From the NCBI GenBank assembly GCA_963678675.1, contig OY783199.1, positions 24,053,546 through 24,117,545 on the forward strand: a stretch of DNA of 64,000 nucleotides, written 5' to 3'. Positions within the stretch are counted from its first letter, which is position 1. Each line of letters begins with the position of its first letter. The translations under genes were made by a program, and so were the position numbers. This stretch comes from Xiphydria camelus (Eukaryota; Arthropoda; Insecta; Hymenoptera; Xiphydriidae). The notes below the pieces were generated by a model. The model was not told where the DNA came from. It saw nothing but the letters and a program-made list of their open reading frames with translations, and searched no databases. Below are positions 32,834 to 44,087 of this stretch, one piece after another.

Positions 32834-33374
32834 GGTCGATTTGATCGTCGAATTAGAAACACGTGAATTAATATACAAACAAACCGTGAACTTTTCTCTA
32901 CGATTCGTTCAGATACTATTCTCTCACCGTGGTATCAAGCTTTTCCCGTTCCCTCTTCCCGAAAATATCGCCGGCCCTTTAAACCTCTGTCAATTCCCGC
33001 TCCACTTTAGAACGCATCGCTCTCCGCGAGTCGTCGATTCAACGGATGCCCATCGCCGAATCTCGCATCCTCCGGTCCATCCTCTAAGTCTTCATTAAGG
33101 CGGCTCTTCTCTACCTCCGTCCTCCGTTCATTCTTTCGTCCGTCGTGAAAAAAGGGGGGTTACGCAATGCGTATACCTGCGCACGGCGGGGATCCCTCGT
33201 ATATAATAACCGTATAGTGGTCCAGAGGGTTGTAAATTATCTATAGAGTGGGTCTCTCGTGGAGATCTCCGAGAGAGAGAGAGAGAGAGATTCGCCGCTT
33301 TTTACACACGCGGGATTTTAACCCCGAGTCGTTGCTTTTTTTATAAGCAGGTAACACGCGTGTATATATATATA
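32834..33374. other. No gene recognised
   Basis: A (GA)n tract lies at 33271-33290 and a TA-rich run at 33363-33374, the insertion site of the next element. Confidence 0.5.
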
Positions 33375-34250
33375 CAGGGTGACATTTTGAAAACTTGCCA
33401 CCCCAATATCTTAGAAAGTTACAGGGATTTTCTAAAAAACAAAAATACGGTTTCGGCAGTGGAGAGGGGGAACCAAAATGACATAATCGGAGACGCACCT
33501 ACTCCAACCCCCTTAGGGGTAGCCCCCCCAACTTTGTAATCTTAAATAGCAACCCCCCATGTGTAATACAGCGTTGGAAAGCTCTTTAAAAATGCTTTAC
33601 AACAACACCAAATTTTGGTACCTTTCGATGAGTAGTTTTCGCGCAAATCGAGAAAGAAACTGCCAGAAGTAAGTTTTGTCAATTTATTTATTAAAGGTCA
33701 ATTATGTTACAATAAATTTTCGAAATGATTTCCATTATCTGATCTTACTCCCTGCGATTTCTTCTTATGGGGACATCTGAAATCTGTTGTTTTTCAAACT
33801 CAACCAGCAAGCATTAACCAACTGAAACAGAGAATTATGCAAGAATGTCGCAAAATTTCAAGAACAACATTTGAAAAAGTCCGAAAAATCAATGGAAATC
33901 ATTTCGAAAATTTATTGTAACGTAATTGACCTTTAATAAATAAATTGACAACTTACTTCTAGCAGTTTCTTTCTCGATTTGCGCAAAAACTACTCATCGA
34001 AAGGTACCAAAATTTGGTGTTGTTGTAAAGCATTTTTAAAGAGCTTTCCAACGCTGTATCACACATGGGGGGTTGCTATTTAAGATTACAAAGTTGGGGG
34101 GGCTACCCCTAAGGGGGTTGGAGTAGGTGCGTCTCCGATTATGTCATTTTGGTTCCCCCTCTCCACTGCCGAAACCGTATTTTTGTTTTTTAGAAAATCC
34201 CTGTAACTTTCTAAGATATTGGGGTGGCAAGTTTTCAAAATGTCACCCTG
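33375..34250. mobile_element. 876-bp mariner-type foldback element with 360-bp inverted arms
   Basis: CAGGGTGACATTTTGAAAAC opens the left arm (33375-33735). The right arm (33891-34250) is its near-perfect inverse, with only a handful of differences. TA flanks lie at 33373-33374 and 34251-34252. The 155-bp spacer continues into the tail of a transposase gene, and the inner ends of both arms carry that gene's last codons. The structure is therefore two opposed copies of one transposon end. It cannot encode an active enzyme. Confidence 0.95.
33738..33920 (+). pseudogene. C-terminal fragment of a Tc1/mariner (IS630-type) transposase
   Basis: Sixty in-frame codons end in TAA (33918-33920). They contain DLTPCDFFLWGHLKS, the segment surrounding the third catalytic acidic residue of DDE/DDD transposases. 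A family-like basic tail follows (RIMQECRKI) and the end reads GNHFENLL. The N-terminal helix-turn-helix and the first two catalytic residues are missing. The inner right arm supplies the last 30 nt and the left arm carries the same 30 nt inverted. The family assignment rests on this motif plus the TA duplication. Confidence 0.9.
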
Positions 34251-34252
34251 TA

Positions 34253-34582
34253 TATATATTGTATATAGAGGTACAGATCTGCTCTCGTATGTTACATATC
34301 TGCCTGGGCCTCCAGACGCAAGCGGAACTCTCGAGCCGCTTCGAAATTTAGATTCCTTTGCGAGTAGAAACCGCGCGATTATGGTTGGGGTCGTTTAGGC
34401 AAGGGGTGCCATTGGAATTCTAGGGGTATACCTATCAGAGGCGATGCTATTTTCCTGCAAAGAACTACGCTTCTGGGAATCTACAATCTTTCGTTTTACC
34501 GAAAACTCGCTATAACCAATCGTCCACCGCATGAGGATGGTTATCTATCGCTCCTATCGGTATTCACATATTATGATATACA
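34253..34582. other. No gene recognised
   Basis: Short unremarkable stretch between two elements. Confidence 0.45.
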
Positions 34583-34730
34583 CGCACAGAGAAAAAGAAT
34601 TGGTTGAATCTACTGAAAATTACTTGCGGGGTCGCAAGTAATTATTTATATATACATCAATAAAATCAACTAATATATATGCAAGAGGATTTAATCGACG
34701 TATTGTTAAATAATTCTTTTTCTCTGTGCG
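34583..34730. mobile_element. Family K MITE (copy 1)
   Basis: CGCACAGAGAAAAAGAATT at the left is exactly inverted at the right. The arms include GAAAATTACTTGCGGG-type sequence and a central TTATATATACATC. Confidence 0.88.
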
Positions 34731-36479
34731 GAGAAAGAGAATAAAGACAATAATAATTACTATCCTTCCTGTCCTGCTTTGTATCTATATGACTCAACGA
34801 AGTACCACCGATAAAAATAACCCACGCAGCCTCGCGCAAAGTCCCCGATAAACGTCTAAAAGTGTCAATCACGAGCACTGAGATACCGCCATTTAAAACT
34901 ACACCAATATAATTCGTCACGCATTCAACTTTGTCCTCTCCTCTGGAAAGCTCCGCGGAAAAAAAAAAGAAAAACGTTCCGATCCACTCCGCAGCGTTTC
35001 CCCCCTCGCCCCTCGCCACTTACCTGCACGTTTGCACCCATAACTCACGTAAGTGGCGAGAGTATACATAGGTCGCGCGGCTCGCCGTGTGTGCCAGCGC
35101 GCGCCGTAGCTCGTGCGCCCCGCGTCGATTCTATTCAATTTGAATTCAGTCGTTCCCAATCAAGCCCTCTTTCCTCCCGGCTCAAGCTACGCGTACACCC
35201 GTACGCGCGTGTGCCTGTATACCTGAGCAAAGACCCGCGCGCGCGCGCACCGTCGCCGTGACTCGGGACACGAAATAGCTCCACGCGCGCGCGCTACTAC
35301 AATACAAGGAATAGCTGGTGAGAGGGGTGCCTGTGGAGCGAGAGAGGAGGACGATCGCTTCGGACAGAGACGGCGATACGTACGCACAACACCGCCGCGC
35401 GGCGCACAAGCTGCACCACACCACGTCGCTGGCGCGTGTCACGGGGGCAGCTGCCGCCGTAGTCATTGTGTTCGTATAAAAAAAGGAAAACGGTCCCTCG
35501 GGAAGAGGGTAAGCAGGGGCGGGCGGGGAGAGGGGAACGGTATCGCGTATAATGGCTCGAAATGGCCAAATTATAGAGCGAGAAATTCGAGTGCGTCTCT
35601 TCGTACCGGGACCGGCCGCGCGCGCGGATAATGATCTCCGAAGTCCTCGAGCGCGTAAAGGAAAGCGCCGCGAAACAATTTGTAGCGCTGTACCGCGCGA
35701 GGACTACTTTACCGCGGGCGGGGGGGGGGGGGGGGGACGCGTCGTGCGCTCGAGTCGCGTTTCCGTTGGGGCGAGAGTATATCGCGCTGCTTTTTCCTCC
35801 CGCGCTTCTCCTTCCTTGCTTTTCTCTTCTTTCCTCACCGCAGATCTTGCGGAATTCGGTTTTTGAATAAAAAAAATATCCATATTTTTGAATTCAATTT
35901 TTAATCTGCATACATATTGCATTTTGCATACTGAATTGCATTTTGAAATTTCGTTTTCCAGCTCCGATAAGGCCGAAAACGAAAAATGAGAAAACACAGG
36001 GTAAATAATTTGGCCGACATTTTTCGAATAGAAAGTTGCTTAAAAATCGAATTGTAAACGCGCGTTCGACCTCGTCTCTCGTCCTGCGCCGCGAACTGCC
36101 GCCGGGCTAGCCCGTTTACGGAGGAGGAGAAGGAGGAGGAGGGGGAGGGGATCGAATCTCGCGTTCCCACGAAGAGAAAGTGACTCCTTTCCTCTCGGAA
36201 GCGCGAGGATGACTAATCATCTTGCGGAGGACTGTACGGGGAGAATCTGGCTTTTTAAATCCCTGCGGAGGGGAGGGAGGAGGGCTGCGGTATACGCTGA
36301 TTTCCATTGAAAATTGTACTGTCGTCGATGAGAGCGCAAGCGTAGTACGTGCAATGAATAAAGGAATCCCGTTGAGTCGTTTCTAACGTCTCGTCGTTGC
36401 TTTTGTAATTTGGATTTTGGAGAATATCCAACGGAGAATTCGACTCGTTCGTGGAAAAAAATTAATCGTAGCATTTACA
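34731..36479. other. CpG-rich stretch, no firm gene
   Basis: A G-run lies at 35710-35736 and GGA repeats at 36119-36150. On the minus strand a perfect donor consensus CAG-GTAAGT sits at 35019-35027, downstream of an open stretch that begins without an ATG. This could be a non-coding first exon, but nothing confirms it. Confidence 0.4.
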
Positions 36480-36600
36480 ACGCCAATTTATTGTTACAAC
36501 TACAATTTTGGTGAAAATTATACTAAAATTTGCAAACGTTGCTGTAATTTTTACCAAAAAATTGTAGTTATACTGACGATAAATTGACCTTGTCCTGAAA
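36480..36600. mobile_element. Family M short MITE (copy 2)
   Basis: CAATTTATTGTTACAACTAC at the left inverts to GTAGTTATACTGACGATAAATTG at the right. It shares AACGTTGCTGTAATTTTTA with copy 1. Confidence 0.7.
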
Positions 36601-37478
36601 TTTATCACTGACTTTGTATACAGAGAAAAAGAAATGGTAGATCTGACTAAATTGGCGGTCACGAGCGGGGGAGCGCCGATCTAATTACTGGAATTCAATA
36701 ATTTAGTTATAATGATCAAAAATTTGTTAACGACAACAAGCTGTAGTCGAGTCTGGCAAATTATTAGTTCAATTAACATGATCTGCGTTCTCCCGCCCGT
36801 GCTGCCGTTTCTCATCGATAGACAGCCGCTTATCGTCAATCGTGGTACCGTCGATCGAATATTAAGCAGGCCATTGCAATGCGCATCGAACGCGGCTGAT
36901 AAAATGGATTCCAAATCGGAAATCTACTTACATCTACGTATTAGAAATGAATAAATCACACGATCGCGGATGAATGGTTGCGAGCGAACAAGTAGAGAGA
37001 ATGCCAAGTCTCGGAACGTCGATTGCGACGCGAATGAAACCTTAATGCCCTCCTTGTTAACTGACTTAGTACGCGGGAAAGCGGCCGCGTTAAACCGCCC
37101 GGACGGGGACGCAGTGTCTCGTTCGCCGGGGATAAACGATCGATCGGCTTTCGTTCGGCGGGCCGCCGGAGAGCCAGTCCGATAGATCCTCGCCGCGATA
37201 GGGTCTTTATTAATAAAGGCAATGCGATCAAACGCGGAGTTAATGCTATCGGTTTATCTTATCCGGAGGCAGAGAGCGGCTGTCTGGCGAGTCGATCGCG
37301 CTTCAGAGGTGGTGGATACACGACGGATATTCCGTTGGGTGAAAAAAGAAATTTGTCGATTCGATAAAGTGGAGAGGAATTATATCATGAAATACTCTTA
37401 TTTCTAGGATTACATACATATACCTAGATGTTAAAAATATCGGGGAAGGTATTCACGTAGAAAGAGCGGAGTGAAATG
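36600..37478. other. No gene recognised; a lone family K end
   Basis: CAGAGAAAAAGAAATGG at 36621 resembles a solitary family K terminus. The rest has no signature. Confidence 0.4.
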
Positions 37479-37980
37479 CACCGGAGAAAATAACTTGGTC
37501 AAAATGACAAAACGCACCTGGTTAACCGAGTTTAGTTATTCTAATTAAAATACACTTAGAAAAACAATTTGGTCGATTTAAACAAAATCCTGGAGACGAT
37601 GACCAAATCGTTCGGTGGAATATGGATCCTCCTTCATCCGTTTGGTTAAATTGATCACTTTTTGATTAAATGTTTGATTGGAATAATTAAATGTTTGATT
37701 AGAATAACTTGATATTTCATTAAACCGACCGGTATTTTAGTTGGAATAATTAAACGCTTTTAACTAGACGCGTCCTCTTAGAGTTTAACCTAATTATTTT
37801 TCTCACAATTAGTGTACTAGTAAGTTGAACGGAATATTTAATTATTCCGACTACATGTTCAGTTGTTCAAATCAGAAAATGGTCAGTCTAACCAAACAGA
37901 TGGGGGATCCATATTTCACCAAATGATTCGGTTTGATCTCCAGGATTTTTTGCAAAATTAACCAGGTTTACTTTCAATGC
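37479..37980. mobile_element. Family A MITE (copy 4) with a second family A copy inside
   Basis: The outer copy starts CACCGGAGAAAATAACTTGG. It resumes after the insertion with AAGTTGAACGGAATATTTAA, passes GGGGGATCCATATTTCACC and ends with a degraded terminus. Its reading order matches the intact copy at 56728-56945. Confidence 0.82.
37553..37814. mobile_element. Family A MITE (copy 5), inner, opposite orientation
   Basis: It starts CACTTAGAAAAACAATTTGG and ends TTCTCACAATTAGTG. TA occurs on both sides (37551-37552, 37815-37816). Removing the element and one TA restores the uninterrupted family A sequence. The core GGAGACGATGACCAAATCG is present. Confidence 0.88.
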
Positions 37981-38154
37981 GCCGCGTACATATATCTATA
38001 CATATAGCACCTGTCCCCACGGGCGCATATGTATATGTATAGATATTACACACGCTCGAGAGAGAGAGAGAGAGAGTGCAGCGGTGTAAATAGGCGCGTC
38101 GCGCACAGCCGATGCATTTACCACAGTGGCCGGTTTATTCAGGAATTCAGTAAT

Positions 38155-38206
<52 letters not shown>

Positions 38207-38724
38207 TCGTCGGAATAACGACGCTGCCGATCGATCAACCTAATAAAGGTCTTCTAGGTACGCGTCTCTTCCAACGGTAGAAGCTCACCCGTTCACCGAA
38301 GAAGTTCCTCTCTACTGTTCTCTCGCTTTACACACTGTCCATATATTCTCTTCCTTTCTAAATATCGCCCGACTAAACTGAGTAGGAATAATATTTGGAA
38401 TAGGCGTCTGCTCCCGACACGACGAGAGTTTCTCGATCGCTACTATACAGATATATCTACAGACCAGAGTTGTCTCTCCAGACATTGTATTTCCTTCGTT
38501 TTAAATGCCCCGACCGAATAAGCATACTATGTAAAATACCCGTTTCGCCCCACACGCACGACACGGAGGCGGCTACTCCTTATTCCTCGACTGGTGTCCG
38601 TCGCAGCGGAGGAATAGCGGCGCCGCCGCGCCGTATCGGTATAGGCGCGTATACGAACAACCGTGTAAATACCCATTTGTACGTACACTATACGCACGAT
38701 ACATACACGGTGTCTAGCAAAATG
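37981..38724. other. No gene; long TCG microsatellite
   Basis: A (GA)n run lies at 38059-38075 and (TCG)n at 38157-38213. The TCG tract reads as poly-Val or poly-Asp in chance frames. Nothing else. Confidence 0.55.
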
Positions 38725-39160
38725 TGAGAAAGAAATTCCCTGACCGTGTTCCAGGCTTTCCAATCTGAAATAGCCAAATTTCATTATATAAAGTGTTACG
38801 CATCGATCATTTTTCGTCGAATGAACAAATTAATTAATATTCATAGAAGAGGTTATGAGAACTGAGAAATGAACATTGAAATAATTAAATTTTGTCAAAT
38901 CGTATTATTATCAAATGGCTTTTTTTCAGAACACAAGAAAGAACTTAGATGAATACAATATATATACGTATGAAAATTTTTTTGTAGATTTCTATATAAA
39001 TTCTTAAACATTTTAAAAGACTGCAGGAGGTTAAGCTATTTCTAAGATTTGAGTATTTTCGAAAAACTCCAGAAAATTCTTTGCATTCCCCGACTTTTCT
39101 CTGACCTGCATAATTCCCCGACAATTCCAGATTTTCCTGCGGAATTCCCTGATCGCCGGA
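38725..39160. repeat. TTCCCTGA-rich dispersed repeat (two pieces)
   Basis: AAATTCCCTGACCGTGTTCC near 38733 and repeated ATTCCCCGAC / TTCCCTGA motifs at 39060-39155 resemble the CAGGGTGGCCAC-started repeat at 40616. The sequence between them is AT-rich. Boundaries are unclear. Confidence 0.45.
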
Positions 39161-40549
39161 TTCAACTCCGTGACATGCAGGATGACGTGTCTTCCATTAC
39201 ACCGCGCGCGCGCGCGGCAGGATCGGATGACGGCATAGGTGCGCGAGGCGCGCGTGTACCCGTATACTCGATCATTCTCCCATACGTATACGCGCGCACC
39301 AAGGTGTGTCCTACCTGACCCGCGCGCGATGATGGGTTACCAACACACTGCGCCCCGCGCGACGCTCGTGATGTGCGTGCACGCACACAGGACGAGGCCG
39401 AGGCAGCGGCGGCGGCGGCGTTTCGGCGCAACAGTCATCTCCGCGTCTAGGCCGACTCGAGGGTTTGCCCCCTCGCCGTCATCCGCTCGTGCGGGGAAAG
39501 GACCCACCCTCGCCCTACGCTAACGGACCTAACGAATGCGAGAGGCCGACCGCAAACAGCTCTCCTCGGAGCCCCGAGCACCTTGGCGCGTGTCCTCGGC
39601 GCGCGGCTTCGTAAAACTCAAAACGTCGAGCAGCTGTCGACCGCGCGTCACCCCCTGGCACCACCCTCTTAATTCCCGAGTCGCGCATGCACGTATAGGC
39701 GCGTCTAGGACGCGAAGACGAACGGGGGATGCGAGGGGATTAGAGTCAAGTAAGTGCGCGGTCCTGTCGCATCGTGAGGTCTGTACATCCACCTTGATGT
39801 GTATAACGCGTTGCGAAAGAGGACTGCGTTGATGCGAGCGTGAAGAGAAGCGCGTATCGTACGCGATGACCCCTTCGTTGCCGTAGATATACATTGTTGC
39901 GAGAACGAGGGGCCGACTTTCGCGCAACCGTCTACCACCGATCTTCAAACTCGTACATCTCTCCGCGTTGCGCGCAATCTCCGTCGGTATAAGGGCACAC
40001 GCTAAATGTAGACGCGTACAAGCTGCGGCCGTGGAACGCGGTACCGAGTTTATTACGGGGTTTGTTGGCCGCTACATCTCTGGGGCACTCGTCCATCCGC
40101 AATAATCGGCGGAGTTTGCAATTGCCCGGTAATAGGCGCGCGCGTCTCGTCGCGTCTCTTCATCCCGGCGCAACGATGCGAAGACGAGAAGGAGGAAGCG
40201 CAATCAGCGTCGGTAATGGTTGATGGCGCGTGACGGAATGACGTCATAATTCAGGCCCTACCATGCTTTACGGCAGCGGGGCCCGGTGGAGGCATCTGTG
40301 GGGCAATGGCGTGCGGCGCCTGCCGCGGTCCCACTGGTCGCGCGTCGTTCTTTTCCGTTTCTCCGCGTTTCGCTGTAGTCTCGTGAAATCTCCGCGCGTC
40401 TCACGGAAGACCAGGCGCGGCGGATGGTGTATATGGGTACGTAGCTGAGCCCAAATTGCGACGATATCTCTCACCTCCGTAACGACGTAATCAACGAGCG
40501 ACTTCCTTTTGACGTGGATGACGAACGCGCGAACGAAAAACCTGGCCCA
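39161..40549. other. CpG-rich stretch, no gene recognised
   Basis: Overlapping frames on both strands, with CGCG-rich composition. No domain. Confidence 0.45.
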
Positions 40550-40614
40550 TTTAACCAAAATCCCGGAGACCGTGATCATGTCTGTTTGCGGGTCAAACTG
40601 ACCATTTTCTGATT
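40550..40614. mobile_element. Family A fragment
   Basis: TTAACCAAAATCCCGGAGAC followed by a TCAAACTGACCATTTTCTGA segment matches the family A core; both ends are lost. Confidence 0.55.
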
Positions 40615-40615
40615 A

Positions 40616-40700
40616 CAGGGTGGCCACTCAATTCCGCTCAGAAAATTCCCTAATTTTTTCCCGGTTTCCCTGACTGAAATCACTCATTTTCCCTGACTTC
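40616..40700. repeat. CAGGGTGGCCAC-started dispersed repeat fragment
   Basis: ACAGGGTGGCCACTCAATTC opens a stretch rich in TTCCCTGACT-type motifs, the same vocabulary as 38725-39160. It is probably a transposon end; the superfamily is not assigned. Confidence 0.5.
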
Positions 40701-41543
40701 TTAATTTGCGGGACGTGCAGAAATAATTGAATGTAGGTTAATGTGAGATGTAGTAATTTTAATTCGTCACTACGAATTTTTAACGCAAGATAATTGAAAA
40801 GAAGAAAATCCAAAGCTCGACCGATCGGGGAGCGCAATATTTCTCCGCAACGATGTTGCACGAAAGGGGCTCGCCTCGATCTCGCGCCGCGCCGGACGGT
40901 TCCGCATGGTTCGACGCGCCCCGCGCCGCACCACGCGCCCCGTCATACTCGTACTCCGCGAGCCCGACGTCGTATAGCGTTCGGTGTCTCGAAGCCGCGG
41001 CGCGTCCGGCTAATGGGACCGGAGGCTCGACTTTTTTCCGTAGGTATATACAGTATACGAACGCGGTCTCGCGCGGGGAGTAGGGCGTTTAGCTAAGCAC
41101 GCGACTAGTTTTTGTCGTGAAACTGGAAAAGGGGGCGAGAGAGTCTCATCTATCTCTCTCGCTCTCTCGTCAGGTGGCAAGTATGCTTGCGGGCCTCGGT
41201 GAGCATGGCGGTAACCCGAAGACGGCTGGAATCTCGCAAGGTCACACGCCGAGGAGCGTGGGGGGTGTTCGAAGAAACCGAGGAGGTAAATACGTAAATA
41301 ATCCTACATCGTCGTACGTCTGGCGATTTTCGGTGCGCCGCGAGCTCGGGAGACTCCGCGCGCGTTTTTCGGAAGTTAGTTGCAAGTTTATTCGAAACGA
41401 ACCTACTGGAATATCGATCAGTCATATAAATAAGAATTTTCTTTTTCATATGGAACAAAGATTTATCTGAATCAACAAATGTTTGCGCGCGTACAGCGGA
41501 ACATTTATTTATCTCAAACTTCTGTTTCTTTCATTGTAGAGTA
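40701..41543. other. No gene recognised
   Basis: AT-rich then CpG-rich; overlapping frames only. Confidence 0.45.
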
Positions 41544-41715
41544 GGGTTGACCGAGGCGAATCGGATCACAGGGCGCATTGGATCATAAATCTATATTTCT
41601 TAAATTGTGATGAAAATGAGCACTTCGATTGTTCGTATCACTTCATTGGAGACGAACGGAGTAATACGAATAATCGAAACGCTCATTTTCAATACGATCG
41701 AAGAAATACGAATAA
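41544..41715. mobile_element. Family B MITE (copy 5, right end lost)
   Basis: GGGTTGACCGAGGCGAATCG opens it. The loop CATTGGAGACGAACGGAGTA and the return arm through CTCATTTTCAATACGATCG are present. The right terminus is replaced by a family F tail. Confidence 0.78.
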
Positions 41716-41793
41716 GGAATAAAAATGCCTTATCCATCGCGAATAGATATTTCTACCAGGTTGATATTCGAATAAACCCCTTCTCTGGGTGCC
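41716..41793. mobile_element. Family F right-end fragment
   Basis: TTCTACCAGGTTGATATTCG and CCCCTTCTCTGGGTG match the family F middle and terminus. Confidence 0.6.
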
Positions 41794-42589
41794 ATCTACT
41801 CGTAACATTTTTCTGGCCTCGGCCGCGAGGGACTATTCGGTAATTCCTCGTGCCACGCCCACTTCGGTTTCCAAATTAACCCGACCCGATAATCACGCGT
41901 TATACGCACCGGGCGCGAACTGCATCACTACGAGCGGTCCACCTGGAACAGGCCACACCGGAGACGCACCTCTGTGCGGTATAAGGTTCGGCGCGCGCGG
42001 CCAACGAGAAACACCCGCGTAATCAGTGCGTCACGCAGTGCGCGCGATGTGCGGTACAACGATAAATTAGACGCTAATTATATACAGAGTTCAGCGGCAG
42101 ACGAGGGGGCAATTACGGATTCAGCGGTGTCATCCCGTCTCCGACGCGACGTCGCGCTCCCCGTTCCGCGGATAATCTCAGCGCGCGTCCGCGTCGAGAC
42201 AAAAATCTCATCGGCTTTGTCCCGGAGCTCGGCGCTCTGCAGCGCCTTCCGTTTGCTCACCCGCACGCGTGCATACGTGCACCTCCAGGAAATCCCTTTC
42301 CTCTTGCGCACGCGCGCGCGCTCGTTACATCTGCAACTTCGCGGAAGCGTCGCTCGCTCGCGTCCTCGAGTTCGTCTCGACGACTCGAGTCACTCGTCGG
42401 TGCGCGGCTCCTCCGCGAATCGTAAATCAGAGCCCCCCACCGTCCCCCCTATTCAACGCGCTAGACGTTTGCAACCGGTGTTAACTTGGGAATGGATATA
42501 CCGTGACTCGAGCGTCGGGATTGGTTTGCGAGACTGCCAACTTCTCCCTTGCTCTGGTTCTCCTTTAGCTGCGAAGTTAAAATCGAAAA
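41794..42589. other. CpG-rich stretch upstream of a possible first exon
   Basis: No repeats were recognised. Its CpG density and position would suit a promoter/5' leader for the candidate exon at 42590, but no core promoter motif is convincing. Confidence 0.35.
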
Positions 42590-42731
42590 ATGTCGCTTCC
42601 AGCGGAGGAGGGACGGGATGTTGTCCCATCGGAATGCGCGGAAAAATTGGAGGAGGAGAACACGGCCGGAGGCGACGCTTTCTCTACTCGTGGAAACTCG
42701 GGGATAACCGAACTCTTACTTTTCGCTGCCG
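42590..42731 (+). other. Possible first coding exon (weak)
   Basis: An ATG in a good insect context (CGAAAAATGTCG) opens 47 codons and one leftover base that stay open to a GTAAGT donor at 42732. The peptide is acidic and balanced in composition (starts MSLPAEEGRDVVPSECAEKL), unlike the Arg/Ser-rich chance frames nearby. No domain was recognised and no acceptor-bounded second exon was found. The alternative is a chance open frame. Confidence 0.22.
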
Positions 42732-43332
42732 GTAAGTCGACGGAATCCCCGCGTAACGATTCACGGTCGCATACAGTTGGAATTTTTTTCGGGCATTTGG
42801 AAATTTATAAATCCTTCGAGATCGTTGTACCTACATCGTTCGCGGGAAAAGCTCCATTTTTCGTTGTCGAGTCGAGAAGAAAGTCTCGAACTATCGCTAT
42901 CCTTTCGTATTTCGAGCATTTGGAGGAAGTGAGCCTCACGCATTTCGATTAAGTTTTGGCCAAATGTTATTGTTCTGACAAGCATGGGCTGCGAACGTAA
43001 TCGCTTGTTTCGTGAAGCCAGTCGAATTCTTGCAATACCGCCTTGCGGTAAATCTCAACGCCACCACGATCTAGTCGAATATAGTGTTAAACAAATTCGA
43101 GCCTCTCAGCGTCATCGCGACCAGTGTTAAAATAAACAGATTTGTTTTTTCCGTCGTCATTGTAACGATAGTCTCGCGTGCATGTACTTCGATCTTCGCC
43201 ACGAATTTCAGTTTCTCGCATTAATCCGTTATGATAATCCGTTTTTAGAGTGCCCTGATTTTAGTTTCAATAAAACTTAATATTGTTAAACGAAGTAATC
43301 ACGGCAGTTCACTCTTTCCCCGTACAGTTATT
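42732..43332. other. No gene recognised
   Basis: AT-richer sequence. If the exon at 42590 is real, this is the start of its intron. Confidence 0.4.
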
Positions 43333-43637
43333 TTCGCAAAAATCGAACGAAATCTCTGGAATTGAACTCTCGACGATTCTATATTATATTCGATGTAGGT
43401 ATTTTTTTCACGCTGATTTCGAAAGTGATGGATTTTATCAGGGAATCTCAAAGCAATACCGAGATATCGATGATTTTCCGTAGGTAAATTATTTTCTCGT
43501 ACCTACATAAAATCGCCGATATCTCGGTGTTCTTTCGAGATTTTCTCAATAAATTCATCATTTTCGCAATCACCGCGAAAAAATACACGAGACAGGGTGG
43601 TCGAGCGATCGATACCGGAGATTTCGATTTTTCGTAA
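43333..43637. mobile_element. Family N palindromic element (copy 2)
   Basis: Left arm GCAAAAATCGAACGAAATCTC; right arm GAGATTTCGATTTTTCG. Inner arms pair ATTTTTTTCACGCTGATT with AATCACCGCGAAAAAAT. The central CAAAGCAATACCGAGATATC is inverted in GATATCTCGGTGTTCTTTCG. Confidence 0.78.
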
Positions 43638-44087
43638 AATCTCAAGGAATATGTATCGTACTTCAAGCAGGTAGGTACATCTTCACGATCTTGAAGTACG
43701 TTGAAAGTTTCTAGCTATCTTCGTGGAGTCAACTCACGTCTAATTTGACTTTCTCACCCCTCTTTCTCGTACGGGGGGACGAGCTCCTGCAACAAGCTCG
43801 AGACGTATCCGCTATACCTCTTCCGTGGTATTGGCGCAATAACGGCAGCATTCGACAGCGGGGGCCGCGGTAAATACATAAATACGAAGAATAAAGGGAG
43901 AAACGACGCGTAGTATCAATAGCCCCCTCTTCTAGAACGCAGGCCGATCCCTTTATCGAATGACGGCTGAATCACCGCGGGGGTGTGAGAGGGACGGATG
44001 TCTGCGGGAAAAAAAGAAAGCGGCCCGTTTTCAGCGAACAAAATGGCCCCGTCGCCGGTTCCGTCACTCGTCGACATCACGTAATCC
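43638..44087. other. No gene recognised
   Basis: TTGAAGTACG occurs as a short inverted pair near 43658-43700. Otherwise featureless. Confidence 0.4.

Noticed and set aside
33241..34351. Two similar peptides encoded in opposite directions (MRLRLCHFGSPSPLPKPYF)
   Set aside because: They are the mirrored arms of the mariner foldback.
38157..38213. Poly-Val / poly-Asp coding tract
   Set aside because: It is a pure TCG microsatellite with no supporting coding context.
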